Origin: Streptococcus sp. LPB0220
Lineage (GTDB): Bacteria > Bacillota > Bacilli > Lactobacillales > Streptococcaceae
NCBI RefSeq assembly: GCF_008727815.1
Contig: NZ_CP044230.1
Coordinates: 1,720,001-1,784,000, forward strand
Direction of reading: 5' to 3'
DNA length: 64,000 bases
The position numbers were made by a program, and so were the translations under genes. This document shows positions 9,589 through 18,819 of this stretch, in pieces (the first letter of the stretch is position 1; each line of letters starts with the position of its first letter). Under the pieces are notes generated by a model that saw only the letters and a list, made by a program, of their open reading frames with translations, had not been told where the DNA came from and searched no databases.

Positions 9589-9657
9589 TGATAATGTTCC
9601 TCCTTTTGGACTAATGACCCCCTGTCTTTGCAAGGGGTAAGTGAGGTTTACTCACAA
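9589..9657 (-). promoter_or_regulatory. Structured 5' leader of rpsF (candidate S6:S18 autoregulatory element)
   Basis: From the predicted start of transcription near 9657 the minus-strand RNA can form two hairpins: GTGAG-TAAAC-CTCAC, then ACCCC-(11 nt)-GGGGT, ending just before the ribosome site. rpsF operons in many bacteria carry leaders bound by S6:S18. Whether this one matches that motif needs a covariance search. Confidence 0.45.
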
Positions 9658-9663
9658 GAAACT

Positions 9664-9692
9664 ATTATACCAGACTTTTCGAACAAAGGCAA
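9664..9692 (-). promoter_or_regulatory. Promoter of rpsF-ssb-rpsR
   Basis: On the minus strand TTGCCT (9692-9687), a 17-bp spacer and TATAAT (9669-9664). The -10 is preceded by TGG, an extended -10. Confidence 0.75.
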
Positions 9693-9819
9693 GAATTATC
9701 TTTAGGATTTAAAAAATGATTTCTGGACGTCCCCTTCGAGAAAAAAGAAAGAAATGTCCTAAAAAATGATATTTTATAGAAGAAACTATTCCCACTCTTC
9801 CTCTCCTTTCCTTAAAGAA

Positions 9820-9833
9820 AACTGATATCAGTT
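9820..9833. promoter_or_regulatory. Perfect 14-bp palindrome upstream of the envelope operon
   Basis: AACTGATATCAGTT is fully self-complementary. It lies 60 bp before the glycosyltransferase ATG and about 20 bp upstream of a TATACT (9853-9858) that could be a -10 box. An operator role is a guess. Confidence 0.35.
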
Positions 9834-9892
9834 AGCTTTAAGCTTGAGTCTTTATACTAGCTACAACAAATCTCAAGAAACGAGGAACGATT

Positions 9893-10945
9893 ATGAATTA
9901 TCTTATCATCCCCGCCTATCAACCGGATCTGAATCTTGTCAAACTGGTTCGCTTGGTCCACGCCAAGAGCGATCTCCACATCATCGTGGTCGACGATGGG
10001 AGTGATGCTGACAAAAAAGTGATTTTTGACAAATTAGAGGGTCTTGCGACAGTTCTGACCCATGAGCACAACCAAGGAAAAGGGCAAGCTCTCAAGACTG
10101 CTTATGCATACATCCTAGAAAGAGGCACCTATGGAAGCATTGTTACAGCTGATGCAGACGGTCAGCACAAAATTTGGGATATTTTCAGGGTTGTTAACCA
10201 ATCTCAAGAGCATCCTGGAACACTTATTCTAGGAGCCCGCGCCTTCTCTGGAAAAGTTCCTTTGCGTTCCGCCTTCGGAAATAAATTGACCCGCTTCTTA
10301 TTTAAGCAACAAACCGGAGTGGCGGTCAGCGATACCCAAACGGGCCTACGGGCTTTCACTACGAATCTCTTGCCTTTCATGCTTGAGGTTGACGGACAGC
10401 GCTATGAATATGAAATGAATGTACTCCTCGCAGCAAGCAAATCCTTCCCCATCGTGGAAGTTCCCATCGAGACGGCCTACATCAATGACAACGAAGGCTC
10501 CCATTTCCGACCTATTCGAGATGGCCTCATGATCTACAAGGACATGTTCAAATTTGCCCTCTCCTCTCTGAGTAGTTTTATCGTTGACTATCTGGTCTAC
10601 GCCTTCTTCCTTTTCGTGATGATGGCCGTGCCCATTAGTCTACGTATTCTCCTAGCCAATGGGATCGCTCGTGTAACGAGTTCCATCTTTAACTACTCGA
10701 CCAATAAGCACCTAGTCTTTAAGAACAAAGACAGCGTCGCTAAAACTGGAAGTGGCTACTTTGGCCTAGCCCTCGGCCTCTTTATTCTCGATACGCTCTT
10801 GATTCGACTCTTCTATACTGCTTTCGGGCTCAATCTCCTGATCAGTAAGATTGTCGTTGGCTTCCTCCTCTTTCTGGTCTCATGGGTGATCCAGAAAAAA
10901 GTGATCTTCAAAGAAAGGACTGCTCCCCACCATGAAATTCTTTAA
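9893..10945 (+). CDS. Family 2 glycosyltransferase fused to a GtrA-like membrane domain
   Basis: A 350-residue two-domain protein. Residues 1-~215 form a GT-A glycosyltransferase, with VVDDGSDA near residue 36 and the metal-binding TADADGQ around residue 85. Residues ~225-345 hold four membrane helices of the GtrA family, with the typical NYSTNKHLVFKN motif. Such proteins make or use polyprenyl-phosphate sugars and deliver them across the membrane for glycan decoration; sugar and target are unknown here. The ATG follows GAGGA. The next gene starts inside its last codons (14-bp overlap), so the three genes 9893-12222 form one operon. Confidence 0.85.
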   Translation: MNYLIIPAYQPDLNLVKLVRLVHAKSDLHIIVVDDGSDADKKVIFDKLEGLATVLTHEHNQGKGQALKTAYAYILERGTYGSIVTADADGQHKIWDIFRVVNQSQEHPGTLILGARAFSGKVPLRSAFGNKLTRFLFKQQTGVAVSDTQTGLRAFTTNLLPFMLEVDGQRYEYEMNVLLAASKSFPIVEVPIETAYINDNEGSHFRPIRDGLMIYKDMFKFALSSLSSFIVDYLVYAFFLFVMMAVPISLRILLANGIARVTSSIFNYSTNKHLVFKNKDSVAKTGSGYFGLALGLFILDTLLIRLFYTAFGLNLLISKIVVGFLLFLVSWVIQKKVIFKERTAPHHEIL

Positions 10946-11834
10946 AAAATCCTACACCTATGCTGCCTGCTTTGGCCTTCTTTTGACCAGCAGTTTTAGC
11001 TACTCGATGCTCAAGACCTTTGTCTTATCCGATGCCATCCAAACCGTAAAAGCTACGACTACGGATACTAAAGCAGCAAAAAAAGCAGCTGCATCGGCAA
11101 CAACGACCGATACCAGCTATTCAGATGACAATATCCAGGTGACTTTAACAGAAAAAACGGTTGAAAATACCCAGGTTTACATTGCAGATATCACAGTCAG
11201 CTCATCTGACTACCTCAAAACAGCCTTTGCACAAAACACATACGGAACCAACGTGACAGCTAAGACCTCTGTCACAGCTGCCAACAACAGTGCCATTCTG
11301 GCAGTGAATGGTGACTATTACGGGGCTAACAGTACAGGATACGTCATCCGAAATGGAGTGGTCTACCGCGATACCGTTCGGGAAGATTCAAGCAATGGTG
11401 ACCTAGCCATTTACAAGGATGGATCCTTCAAAATTATCTACGAAGATGAGATCTCTGCAGATCAATTGGTCAAGGACGGGGTCGTCAATCTCCTCGCTTT
11501 CGGTCCTTCCTTAGTTGAAAATGGAGAAATTACCGTCGATACCAACTCAGAAGTTGGACAATCCATGGCATCCAACCCACGTACAGCGATTGGGATCATC
11601 GATGAAAACCACTACATTATCGTCGTGTCAGATGGACGGACTTCAGAAAGTGAAGGACTGTCTCTCTACCAATTAGCGGAAGTGATGAAGTCTTATGGCG
11701 TTAAAACAGCCTACAACTTGGATGGTGGTGGATCTTCTACCCTTTATTTCAATGGCCAAGTTATTAACAAACCAACTACAAATGGTACTATTTCAGAAAG
11801 GGCGGTGAGCGACATTGTCTACATCGGTTACTAA
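10932..11834 (+). CDS. Secreted phosphodiester glycosidase (NAGPA domain) protein
   Basis: A 300-residue protein with an N-terminal membrane anchor or signal (hydrophobic residues ~9-31). A Thr/Ala/Lys-rich stretch to ~65 follows, then a NAGPA-type domain. Family marks are NGDYYG (around residue 125), NPRTAIG (around 215) and the C-terminal NLDGGGSSTLYFNGQ. This domain cleaves sugar-1-phosphodiesters and in bacteria is tied to cell-wall and exopolysaccharide glycans. It overlaps the glycosyltransferase by 14 bp and the next gene by 20 bp. One gene adds a sugar and its partner may trim it, but that link is inference. Confidence 0.82.
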   Translation: MKFFKKSYTYAACFGLLLTSSFSYSMLKTFVLSDAIQTVKATTTDTKAAKKAAASATTTDTSYSDDNIQVTLTEKTVENTQVYIADITVSSSDYLKTAFAQNTYGTNVTAKTSVTAANNSAILAVNGDYYGANSTGYVIRNGVVYRDTVREDSSNGDLAIYKDGSFKIIYEDEISADQLVKDGVVNLLAFGPSLVENGEITVDTNSEVGQSMASNPRTAIGIIDENHYIIVVSDGRTSESEGLSLYQLAEVMKSYGVKTAYNLDGGGSSTLYFNGQVINKPTTNGTISERAVSDIVYIGY

Positions 11835-12222
11835 TCCTATCAAACAACGATTGAAAAAAACGATTCTCTGGTATCCTCTTATTTCAGCTTTCTTCTTCGT
11901 TGGAAGTCGCATCTATGAACACTTTAGTTTTGGCGAAACCTCTGCCTTCATGCACTACCTCTTCTTTATTCCTTTGATCGGTGGCACCCTACTAGTGCTT
12001 CTACAGTTGATGGTGAAAGGCTTCTCTCGCCTGAGTCTCAATCTTTGGAATTCTGGAGTGGCTACGCTCACAGCCGGAGCCCTCTACCGAGGGATTGTTA
12101 ACCTCTCTGGTCGATCTACTACAATGGATCAACCCTATTATTACCTTGGAGTTGCCTTTCTAGCACTAGCTCTGATCAGCCTCTTCTTTGTCCGCAGTGT
12201 CTGGGTGGAAAAAACAGCCTAA
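11815..12222 (+). CDS. Small membrane protein of the envelope operon (TTG start)
   Basis: A 135-residue protein of unknown family with four hydrophobic segments (about residues 18-34, 45-65, 80-96 and 107-126) and a basic N-terminus (KQRLKKT). The start is a TTG at 11815, inside the previous gene, with GGTGAG five bases before it. No in-frame ATG gives a full first helix with a ribosome site. It ends the three-gene operon and is followed by a bidirectional terminator. I do not recognise a catalytic motif; it may be a structural or flipping partner of the GT2/GtrA protein. Confidence 0.65.
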   Translation: MSTSVTNPIKQRLKKTILWYPLISAFFFVGSRIYEHFSFGETSAFMHYLFFIPLIGGTLLVLLQLMVKGFSRLSLNLWNSGVATLTAGALYRGIVNLSGRSTTMDQPYYYLGVAFLALALISLFFVRSVWVEKTA

Positions 12223-12228
12223 GACATG

Positions 12229-12264
12229 AAAAACGTCCGTTTCTTAAAAAAACGGACGTTTTTT
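12229..12264. terminator. Bidirectional terminator between the envelope operon and the nucleotidase gene
   Basis: AAAAACGTCCGTT pairs with AACGGACGTTTTT around a short A-rich loop. T-runs occur on both strands, serving the two convergent genes. Confidence 0.88.
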
Positions 12265-12288
12265 AGGGTAAGTTAACGGATGAAGAAC

Positions 12289-14385
12289 TTAACCTTCACG
12301 TTTTTTGCTGACTACAAAGCCTGCTAAAGCTAGTGAGGTCATGCCAAAGAGGCTAAGGACTGTGGAAGCCAATTCTTCTTGACCTGTTTTTGGAAGACCC
12401 GTTGCTGGTGTAGCAGCTACTTCTGCTTGGCCACCCGTATGATAAGTGACAGCGACTGGTTTGACACTTGCCACTTCTTTTGTTTCGCTTGCAGCTGGTT
12501 GAGCTGGAGTTACTGGGTTTTCAGGTTGAGATGTTGGGGTAGTAGGAGTCACTGGAGCTACAGGATGGACTGGATTTACAGGACTTACTGGATCAACTGG
12601 CGATGGCTGTGGTTCCTGTTGTGGTTGAGGTTCTGGAGTTGGTTTTTCTTCTTCCACTTTTTCCACAAATGTCTTGTTACCCAAGATTGAAGCAGATAAC
12701 TTCTTCCCTGCCTTATTCACATCTTCGATGTATTGGATAAAGACTTCTGTATCTGGATTAATAGCACCGATCAATTTTGTATCGCGGAAGACTGAGAAGC
12801 CATCACCACCACCATACAAGAAGTCGTTGATAATCGCCTTGTAGGTCTTGTTGCGATCAATTTCAGTTCCGTCTGCCTTGTAAGCTTTCACGACCTTATA
12901 AGGATTTTCTTCCGTTGCATCGGCTGGTTTCGTATAGGTGTACTTGATCCCTGCCATTTGCAAGAAGTAAAGCTCTTTCTCATCATATTGTTGATCCAAA
13001 GCTTTGTAGATTTGGTCCCCAGTGATTTCTACTACTTGGAGGATATTTCCAAATGGTTGCACTGCTTGAGCTGCACCCCAAGTGACTGTTCCGTCTGGTT
13101 TCACCACGAGGTCTGCACGAATTCCTCCATTATTGGTGAAGGCAAAGTCAACATCTGGATAACCTGATTTTTTGGCAATATCTAGTTGCGCTGCTGTGAC
13201 CAAATCTCCAACAGCACTTTCTTTTTGCGCATTCAATTCACGGGTAATATTTTCAGCTTTGTCTGCTGTACCGATTTTTGCTTCTGTTACTTTTTTAACC
13301 GTCGCATTGGCATCATCGATGATCGCTTGAACCTTGGCATCTTTTGCTTTGCCTTTCGATGGATCTACCGCAATAATCTTAGCAGTTGGAGCTTTGACAA
13401 AGTCAGCTGTATCCGTATCTAGGACCCCACGGACATCCGAGTAAGCTTTCCCTTGAGACGTACCTTGAACAATCAAGGTATTTCCAACCATCCCGTTTGT
13501 ATATTGGTGGTTATGACCTGCAAAGACGATATCCACTGAGTTTTCAGGATAGATTTGGTTTAATTTTTTGATCATGTCTGCAGCAGGACCTTCTGCTACC
13601 CCATTTTTACTTGTTGCAGCAACGTGGGCCAAGACAGCGATAGCATGAACGCCTTGGTCATTCAGTTCACGCGCATATTTGGCAATGGATTCTGCTTCAT
13701 CCAAAACACGGTATTGTTCATGATTTTTACGCAAAACAAGATTTGGGAATTCTGTCGTAACAACCCCGATAAATCCGACCTTAACGGTCTTGTCATTGAC
13801 TGGGATTTCTTTGATGGTATAAGGTTTCCAGTCAAATGGGATTTTGTTAGTATCTTTGTCAACCAAGTTGGCAATTACAACTTCTTGTTTAGAAGCTTCA
13901 TGAGGATACTCATCGACGATCTTATTGAATTGACCAGGTGTTGGGGCTTCTCCCTTCATGATCCGGTTGAATTCACCAAGTCCTTCGTCAAACTCGTGAT
14001 TTCCAAGAGTGCCATATTCAAAGTTCATTTCATTGAAGACTTTTACAGTTGGTTCATCTTGAAGGAGGGCAGAGTTGGCTGGACTAGCGCCGACCATATC
14101 TCCCGCTTGCACACGGATGCTGGCATTTGGCGTTCCGGCATTCTCCGTTTCAAAGTCTTTTTGCGAATCGTTCAAATAGGTTGCCAAAAGTGGGGCTGTT
14201 CCTGCATTTTTCACAGTTTCGCCTTCTAAACGAGCTGTCCCTGTTTGTTCCAAGGCACCGTGGAAGTCATTGACGCCCATGAACTGCACAGGCAATTCGT
14301 CTGCAAAAACGCTATTGATCGCAAAAACACTAAGACCTGCAGCGACCGCTAGGATACTGCTTTTCAAGATAATTTTTTTCTTCAT
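12289..14385 (-). CDS. nudP: Cell-wall-anchored 5'-nucleotidase/metallophosphatase (LPXTG)
   Basis: A 698-residue surface enzyme. It has a signal peptide (MKKKIILK..., cut after about residue 28, ...NSVFA-DELP). The metallophosphatase domain includes VNDFHGAL, AGDMVGASP, LGNHEFDEG and AGHNHQ. The 5'-nucleotidase C-domain has NNGGIRADL and YGGGDGFSVF. A proline-rich PV repeat wall-spanning region, LPKTG, a hydrophobic stretch and KKREG end the chain. Streptococcal relatives dephosphorylate extracellular AMP/ADP to adenosine, which dampens host immunity; whether this one does so is inference. The ATG at 14385 was chosen because GGAG of the upstream ATG codon (14397) forms its ribosome site. Confidence 0.9.
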   Translation of the reverse strand: MKKKIILKSSILAVAAGLSVFAINSVFADELPVQFMGVNDFHGALEQTGTARLEGETVKNAGTAPLLATYLNDSQKDFETENAGTPNASIRVQAGDMVGASPANSALLQDEPTVKVFNEMNFEYGTLGNHEFDEGLGEFNRIMKGEAPTPGQFNKIVDEYPHEASKQEVVIANLVDKDTNKIPFDWKPYTIKEIPVNDKTVKVGFIGVVTTEFPNLVLRKNHEQYRVLDEAESIAKYARELNDQGVHAIAVLAHVAATSKNGVAEGPAADMIKKLNQIYPENSVDIVFAGHNHQYTNGMVGNTLIVQGTSQGKAYSDVRGVLDTDTADFVKAPTAKIIAVDPSKGKAKDAKVQAIIDDANATVKKVTEAKIGTADKAENITRELNAQKESAVGDLVTAAQLDIAKKSGYPDVDFAFTNNGGIRADLVVKPDGTVTWGAAQAVQPFGNILQVVEITGDQIYKALDQQYDEKELYFLQMAGIKYTYTKPADATEENPYKVVKAYKADGTEIDRNKTYKAIINDFLYGGGDGFSVFRDTKLIGAINPDTEVFIQYIEDVNKAGKKLSASILGNKTFVEKVEEEKPTPEPQPQQEPQPSPVDPVSPVNPVHPVAPVTPTTPTSQPENPVTPAQPAASETKEVASVKPVAVTYHTGGQAEVAATPATGLPKTGQEELASTVLSLFGMTSLALAGFVVSKKREG

Positions 14386-14466
14386 AGAATACTCCATTTT
14401 CTAATGTAGAACACTTCTCCAAAAAGGAGAACGCAGAACAGTTGAATTGCTGCAATCAGCTCTTCC

Positions 14467-14495
14467 ATTTTACTATTTTTTCGGTTTTACTTCAA
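14467..14495 (-). promoter_or_regulatory. Promoter of the 5'-nucleotidase gene
   Basis: On the minus strand TTGAAG (14495-14490), a 17-bp spacer and TAAAAT (14472-14467). The leader of about 75 nt contains a small hairpin, TTCTCC-TTTTT-GGAGAA. The rest of 14496-14593 shows no further feature. Confidence 0.55.
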
Positions 14496-14593
14496 TATTT
14501 TCCTGGAAACTCTTGCAATTTTATTTGAAAACGCTTGATTTCCGAACATCTATTCTCATCCTCTTACTTTTGTTACTTGCTGTTCATCACAAA

Positions 14594-14769
14594 AGAGGCT
14601 GGGACAAAAGTCCTAGCCTCTCAATTATTTTTGGATTGTCGAGCAAGACGCAGTGGTTGAGTGGGCTCTACTACGCTGATTTCATCAGCTTTTACAGCCC
14701 TACTCAACTGTGCGGAGGTGGGACGACGAAATCGAATTCTAACGAATTACCGATTTCTGTCCCACTCTC
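14594..14769 (-). repeat. 176-bp structured intergenic repeat, copy A
   Basis: This segment and 40103-40278 are the same length and differ at only six positions by my alignment. Read on the minus strand it begins GAGAGTGGGAC six bases after the phosphoketolase stop. It can fold into three hairpins: GTGGGAC..GTCCCAC enclosing GAAATCG..CGATTTC and AATTC..GAATT; GTTGAGT-GGGCT..AGCCC-ACTCAAC enclosing GCTGA..TCAGC; and a final AGAGGCT-GGAC..GTCC-AGCCTCT. In this copy the last hairpin is followed by TTTTG, so it may end the xfp transcript. There is no coding potential. Confidence 0.85.
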
Positions 14770-14774
14770 TTTTC

Positions 14775-17159
14775 TTATTTATTCACGTTTTCCCATTTCC
14801 AGTTTTGAACTTCTGGAATGTCGTCTCCGTTTTCACGGATGTAGTCATGGTGGAAGGCGATTGTTTCATCCATCTTCGCTGCAAATGCGCTTGCTGCATC
14901 TCCAAGAGCTGCATTAGCTGCATCTTGTGCCAAGTGGAAGCGATCCAACTCAGACATCACACGCATATCAAATGGTGTGGTGATATCCCCGTTTTCACGG
15001 TAACCATGTACACGAAGGTTATGGTTGTGACGGTTGAAGAAGATATCACGGATCATGCCTTCGTAACCATGGAAAGCAAAGATGACTGGTTTATCAGTTG
15101 TGAAGACTTTGTCGAACTCTTCATCTGAAAGTCCACGCGCATCAACGGATGGGTGACGCAATTTCAAGATATCCACAACGTTGACAAAGCGGATCTTCAA
15201 TTCTGGGAAGGCCTTGTGCAAGATTGTGATGGCTGCAAGAGCTTCTAAGTTTGGCTCAGTACCTGCGGCTGCAATAACAAGATCTGGCTCTTCATCTGCT
15301 GAAACAGTTGATGCCCAATCGATCACCTTGTATCCTTCACGAACCAATTCTTCTGCTTCAGCTGCTGAATAGAATTGAGGACGTGGGTGTTTAGAAGAAA
15401 CGATCAAGTTGATCACATCTTCTCCCTTGAAGGCTTCATCCATCACTGCAAGCAAGCTATTGGTATCTGCTGGCAAGTACTCACGGATATATTCAGGAGT
15501 TTTCTCAGCCAAGTGAGTCAAGATACCTGGATCTTGGTGAGTGTAACCATTGTGGTCTTGTTGGAAGACAGTTGAAGTTGCAATCAAGTTCAAGGCTGGG
15601 TAGTTTTTACGCCATGTTGTATGGGTCTTAGACTTACGCAACCATTTGAAGTGTTGAGTGATCATAGAATCCACAACACGAAGGAATGATTCGTAAGAAG
15701 CGAAGAAGCCATGACGACCTGTCAAGACATATCCTTCAAGCATTCCTTCTGCTTGGTGCTCTGACAATTGAGAGTCAATGACACGACCAGCAGGGCTCAA
15801 CGCTTCATCGTAGTCTGGTTTCATACGTCCTAACCATTGACGGCTTGTACGAGTAAAGACTTCTTGAAGACGGTTTGATTTGGTTTCATCCGGTCCAAAG
15901 ATACGGAAGTTGTGTGGGTTCGCATCCACAAGATCTGCTGCATACTTACCAAATTCGATCATATCTTGCGCCATGATAGCACCTGGTGTTTCGATCTTGA
16001 AGGCATGTTTCTTCCAATCAGCTGTGTTCATTGGTTTGATCACACCAGCATTTGTGATTGGGTTCATCGCCATGCGACGGTCACCTTTTGGTGCGATTTC
16101 AGCAATTTCAGGAAGTAATTTACCAGTTTCGTCAAACAACTCAGCTGGACGGTAAGATTCCAACCATGAAAGAAGGGCATCCACATGCTCCATGTGGTGA
16201 GCATCTACTGGGATTGGAACTTGGTGAGCACGGAAGCCACCCTCAATTGGTGTTCCTTCCCAAGCTTTTGGTCCAGTCCAACCTTTAGGAATACGAGCAA
16301 TCAAGACAGGGTATACTGGTTGAGTTGCTTCTTCTGCAGAACCTTTACGAGCTTCTGCTTGGACTTTCTTGATTTCTTCAATCGCTTCGTCCAATTTCTC
16401 TGCAAACAAAGCGTGAGCAGCTTCGTGGTCATCAGAAATAGCGGTTACGTTTGCAAAGATTGGTTTCCAACCAAGACCTTCAAAGAAGAGGGCCAATTCT
16501 TCATCTGTTTTGCGTTCGAAGATGGTTGGGTTGTGGATCTTCCCACCGTTGAGGTAGAAGATTGGAAGGATAGCCCCATCGTTGACTGGGTTCAAGAAGG
16601 TATTTGACAACCAACCAGCCATCAATGGACCTGTTTCTCCTTCACCGTCACCGATAACTGTGGCAGCAATCACATCTGGATTATCCAATACAGCACCTGC
16701 AGCGTGAGAAAGGGCATAACCAAGTTCTCCACCTTCGTGGATAGATCCTGGTGTTTCAGGCGCCGCGTGAGAAGCGATTCCTCCTGGGAATGAGAAGATC
16801 TTACACAAGTGTTTGAAACCTTCTTCATTTTGTGGGATGTTTGGATTCAATTCAGTATAAGAACCATCTAAGTAAGAGTTCGATACCATTACTTGTCCAC
16901 CGTGACCTGGTCCTTCAATGTAGAACATATCCAAGTCGTATTTGTTGATGGCACGGTTCAAGTGAGCATAGATAAAGTTTTGCCCTGGTACAGTTCCCCA
17001 GTGTCCGATTGGGTGAGCCTTCAAGTCATTTTCAACGACTTCGCGCTTCAACAATGGGTTATCTTTCAAGTACATTTGAGCAGCTGAAATGTAGTTGGCT
17101 GCACGCCACCAAGCGTCTACTTTATCCAAGTAAGCTTTGCTGTTATAATCGACAGTCAT
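14775..17159 (-). CDS. xfp: Xylulose-5-phosphate/fructose-6-phosphate phosphoketolase
   Basis: A 794-residue thiamine-diphosphate enzyme of full family length. It splits xylulose 5-phosphate (and often fructose 6-phosphate) with phosphate into acetyl phosphate plus glyceraldehyde 3-phosphate (or erythrose 4-phosphate). Family marks are GHWGTVPGQ (53-60), IEGPGHGGQ (81-89) and the ThDP-binding GDGEGETGP (170-178) followed by [10 protein letters not shown]. The start ATG at 17159 follows AGGAGAC. It is a single-gene unit: the hutI terminator lies upstream and repeat copy A directly downstream. In oral streptococci it links pentose use and acetyl-phosphate supply, known from family biology and not shown here. 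Confidence 0.96.
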   Translation of the reverse strand: MTVDYNSKAYLDKVDAWWRAANYISAAQMYLKDNPLLKREVVENDLKAHPIGHWGTVPGQNFIYAHLNRAINKYDLDMFYIEGPGHGGQVMVSNSYLDGSYTELNPNIPQNEEGFKHLCKIFSFPGGIASHAAPETPGSIHEGGELGYALSHAAGAVLDNPDVIAATVIGDGEGETGPLMAGWLSNTFLNPVNDGAILPIFYLNGGKIHNPTIFERKTDEELALFFEGLGWKPIFANVTAISDDHEAAHALFAEKLDEAIEEIKKVQAEARKGSAEEATQPVYPVLIARIPKGWTGPKAWEGTPIEGGFRAHQVPIPVDAHHMEHVDALLSWLESYRPAELFDETGKLLPEIAEIAPKGDRRMAMNPITNAGVIKPMNTADWKKHAFKIETPGAIMAQDMIEFGKYAADLVDANPHNFRIFGPDETKSNRLQEVFTRTSRQWLGRMKPDYDEALSPAGRVIDSQLSEHQAEGMLEGYVLTGRHGFFASYESFLRVVDSMITQHFKWLRKSKTHTTWRKNYPALNLIATSTVFQQDHNGYTHQDPGILTHLAEKTPEYIREYLPADTNSLLAVMDEAFKGEDVINLIVSSKHPRPQFYSAAEAEELVREGYKVIDWASTVSADEEPDLVIAAAGTEPNLEALAAITILHKAFPELKIRFVNVVDILKLRHPSVDARGLSDEEFDKVFTTDKPVIFAFHGYEGMIRDIFFNRHNHNLRVHGYRENGDITTPFDMRVMSELDRFHLAQDAANAALGDAASAFAAKMDETIAFHHDYIRENGDDIPEVQNWKWENVNK

Positions 17160-17250
17160 CTTGTCTCCTCACAATTTCTAGACAGGTCTGTTGAACAACC
17201 TGTTCGTTTGATCAATAGTTTAAACAATCTGTTTTCCAGTCAAACAGATG

Positions 17251-17273
17251 ATATTGAAGAAAATATTCAATAT
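17251..17273. promoter_or_regulatory. Inverted repeat upstream of xfp
   Basis: ATATTGAA (17251-17258) and TTCAATAT (17266-17273) are perfect inverted arms separated by 7 bp, about 90 bp before the xfp start. It may be an operator or an upstream hairpin. No clear -35/-10 pair was found in this AT-rich region (17160-17392). Confidence 0.35.
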
Positions 17274-17392
17274 TACTTCTATTCTATCAAGAATTTCCCT
17301 TTTTGTACATCAGAAAGTAAGAAAAATATTCTTTGAACGTCAAATTTTAATTTCCTACTAAAGTGGTTCCATTCCCTACAGGGATAGGTTTT

Positions 17393-17431
17393 AAAAAAAG
17401 ACTTTGCTGATTTTTGCAAACCAGCAAAGTC
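17393..17431 (-). terminator. hutI terminator
   Basis: On the minus strand GACTTTGCTG, a 12-nt loop and CAGCAAAGTC, followed by TTTTTTT. It lies 20 bp past the hutI stop. Confidence 0.85.
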
Positions 17432-17450
17432 CCAAATGAAATGGAGTCAG

Positions 17451-18698
17451 TTAAATGACTTTTTGACCTTTCTTGTAGACATCTGTCACGAGATTTGTCG
17501 CAAAGAAATAGAAGAGATAATCTAGATTTGGTGCATCAAAGATGGTAATGTCGGCCTGTTTGCCAACATCGAAAGAGCCGATTGTTTTAGCACGATCAAC
17601 TGAATAGGCCGCATTGATGGTCACTGCATTGAGAATTTCTACTGGAGTTAGGCGCATCATGAAGCAACCTAGATGCATGGCAAACTGGAGATTGGCTGTT
17701 GGACAAGACCCTGGGTTGCTGTCCGTTGTTAGGGTAATGGCCATCCCAGCGTCCAACATCTTACGAGCCGGTGCATAAGTATCTTCCATCAAGCTAAAGG
17801 TTGTGGCTGGTAATAGATTGCCAATCACTTTTGCTGCAGCTAGTTTTTGAATACCTTCATCGGTAATCACCATCAAGTGTTCTGCGCTGGTAGATTTCAA
17901 TTCAGCCGCCACATCAACACCACCAATGGATTCGATCTCATCGGCATGGATCCGTAGCTTGAAGCCCATCTCCTTAGCTTTTGAAAGAAGATAGCGAGAT
18001 TCATCTGCTGTAAAGACACCTTTTTCACAGAAGATATCACAGAACTCAGCTAGTTTTTCTTCCTTCACTTTGGGAAGCATTTGCTCCACAATGAGATCTA
18101 AATATTCTTGGGAACGGCCCTTGTATTCTATGGGAATCGCATGGGCTGCCATAAAGGTTGATACCAAGTCTATTTGATGATCACGGTCCAGTGCAGCCAC
18201 AACATCCAACTGGCGTTTTTCAGTTTCCCAATCCAAACCATAGCCACTCTTGGCTTCGACAGTAGTCACCCCATGACGCAACATGTAATCCAACAGTCGT
18301 TTGGACTTGTCATAGAGATTTTCAAAAGAAGCTTCCCGTGTCGCCCGAACCGTGCTCAGAATTCCACCGCCTTGGGCGAGGATGTCTAAGTAAGAAACAC
18401 CCGCTAATTTTTTCGCAAATTCATGTTCCCGACTACCTCCATAGACCAAGTGGGTGTGGCAGTCAATCAGGCCAGGAGTCGCAACTTTTCCTTCACAGGA
18501 TTTCACTTCCGTATGGTCATCGATCAGTTCAGGGTCTGGTTGACCTGTCCCAACTGCAAGAATCTTTCCATCTTTAATGGCGATATAAGCATCGGAAAGA
18601 ATTTTTGCCTCTGCCATCTCCTTGCCATAGAGAGGATGACCCAGATCATTCGGACAAAACAATTGGTTAAAGTGGGTTAATAGGATATCAGCAGACAT
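17451..18698 (-). CDS. hutI: Imidazolonepropionase
   Basis: A 415-residue amidohydrolase that opens 4-imidazolone-5-propanoate to N-formimidoyl-glutamate, the third step of histidine breakdown. Metal ligands sit in DCHTH (H81, H83), in HADEIE and in the late [10 protein letters not shown] motif. The open frame includes an ATG at 18707, but the AAAGGAATG just upstream fits spacing to the ATG at 18698 (MSADILL), which was chosen. It is transcribed alone, divergently from hutU, across a 198-bp region with mirrored TTGAC repeats. Confidence 0.95.
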   Translation of the reverse strand: MSADILLTHFNQLFCPNDLGHPLYGKEMAEAKILSDAYIAIKDGKILAVGTGQPDPELIDDHTEVKSCEGKVATPGLIDCHTHLVYGGSREHEFAKKLAGVSYLDILAQGGGILSTVRATREASFENLYDKSKRLLDYMLRHGVTTVEAKSGYGLDWETEKRQLDVVAALDRDHQIDLVSTFMAAHAIPIEYKGRSQEYLDLIVEQMLPKVKEEKLAEFCDIFCEKGVFTADESRYLLSKAKEMGFKLRIHADEIESIGGVDVAAELKSTSAEHLMVITDEGIQKLAAAKVIGNLLPATTFSLMEDTYAPARKMLDAGMAITLTTDSNPGSCPTANLQFAMHLGCFMMRLTPVEILNAVTINAAYSVDRAKTIGSFDVGKQADITIFDAPNLDYLFYFFATNLVTDVYKKGQKVI

Positions 18699-18739
18699 AT
18701 GAAACATTCCTTTCTATTTCCATTGTTATTCATTTTACA

Positions 18740-18770
18740 ATTCTACAGGAAAAGCGTCAAAAAAAGTCAA
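18740..18770 (-). promoter_or_regulatory. hutI promoter with tandem TTGAC activator-type repeats
   Basis: On the minus strand: TTGAC (18770-18766), 5 bp, TTGACG (18760-18755), 9 bp, TAGAAT (18745-18740) as -10. No ordinary -35 is present at 17 bp. The start of transcription would be near 18733, 35 nt before the hutI ATG. The arrangement mirrors that of hutU. Confidence 0.55.
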
Positions 18771-18819
18771 AAAGTTTTTCCCTCATTTTTTTTTGCTTTA
18801 TTAAAAATTATATTTTTTT

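Noticed and set aside
13624..14229. Plus-strand open frame of 201 codons
   Set aside because: It is antisense to the 5'-nucleotidase gene, whose motifs are intact in the other strand.
14522..14540. cre-like half-site TGAAAACGCTTGAT upstream of the 5'-nucleotidase promoter
   Set aside because: The right half fails at three consensus positions, so it is probably chance.
14447..15128. Two plus-strand open frames of about 155 codons
   Set aside because: They run through repeat copy A and antisense to phosphoketolase; composition and lack of a ribosome site show they are shadows.
17160..17392. Catabolite-response (cre) site for xfp
   Set aside because: No segment fits the CcpA consensus; only an unrelated inverted repeat is present.
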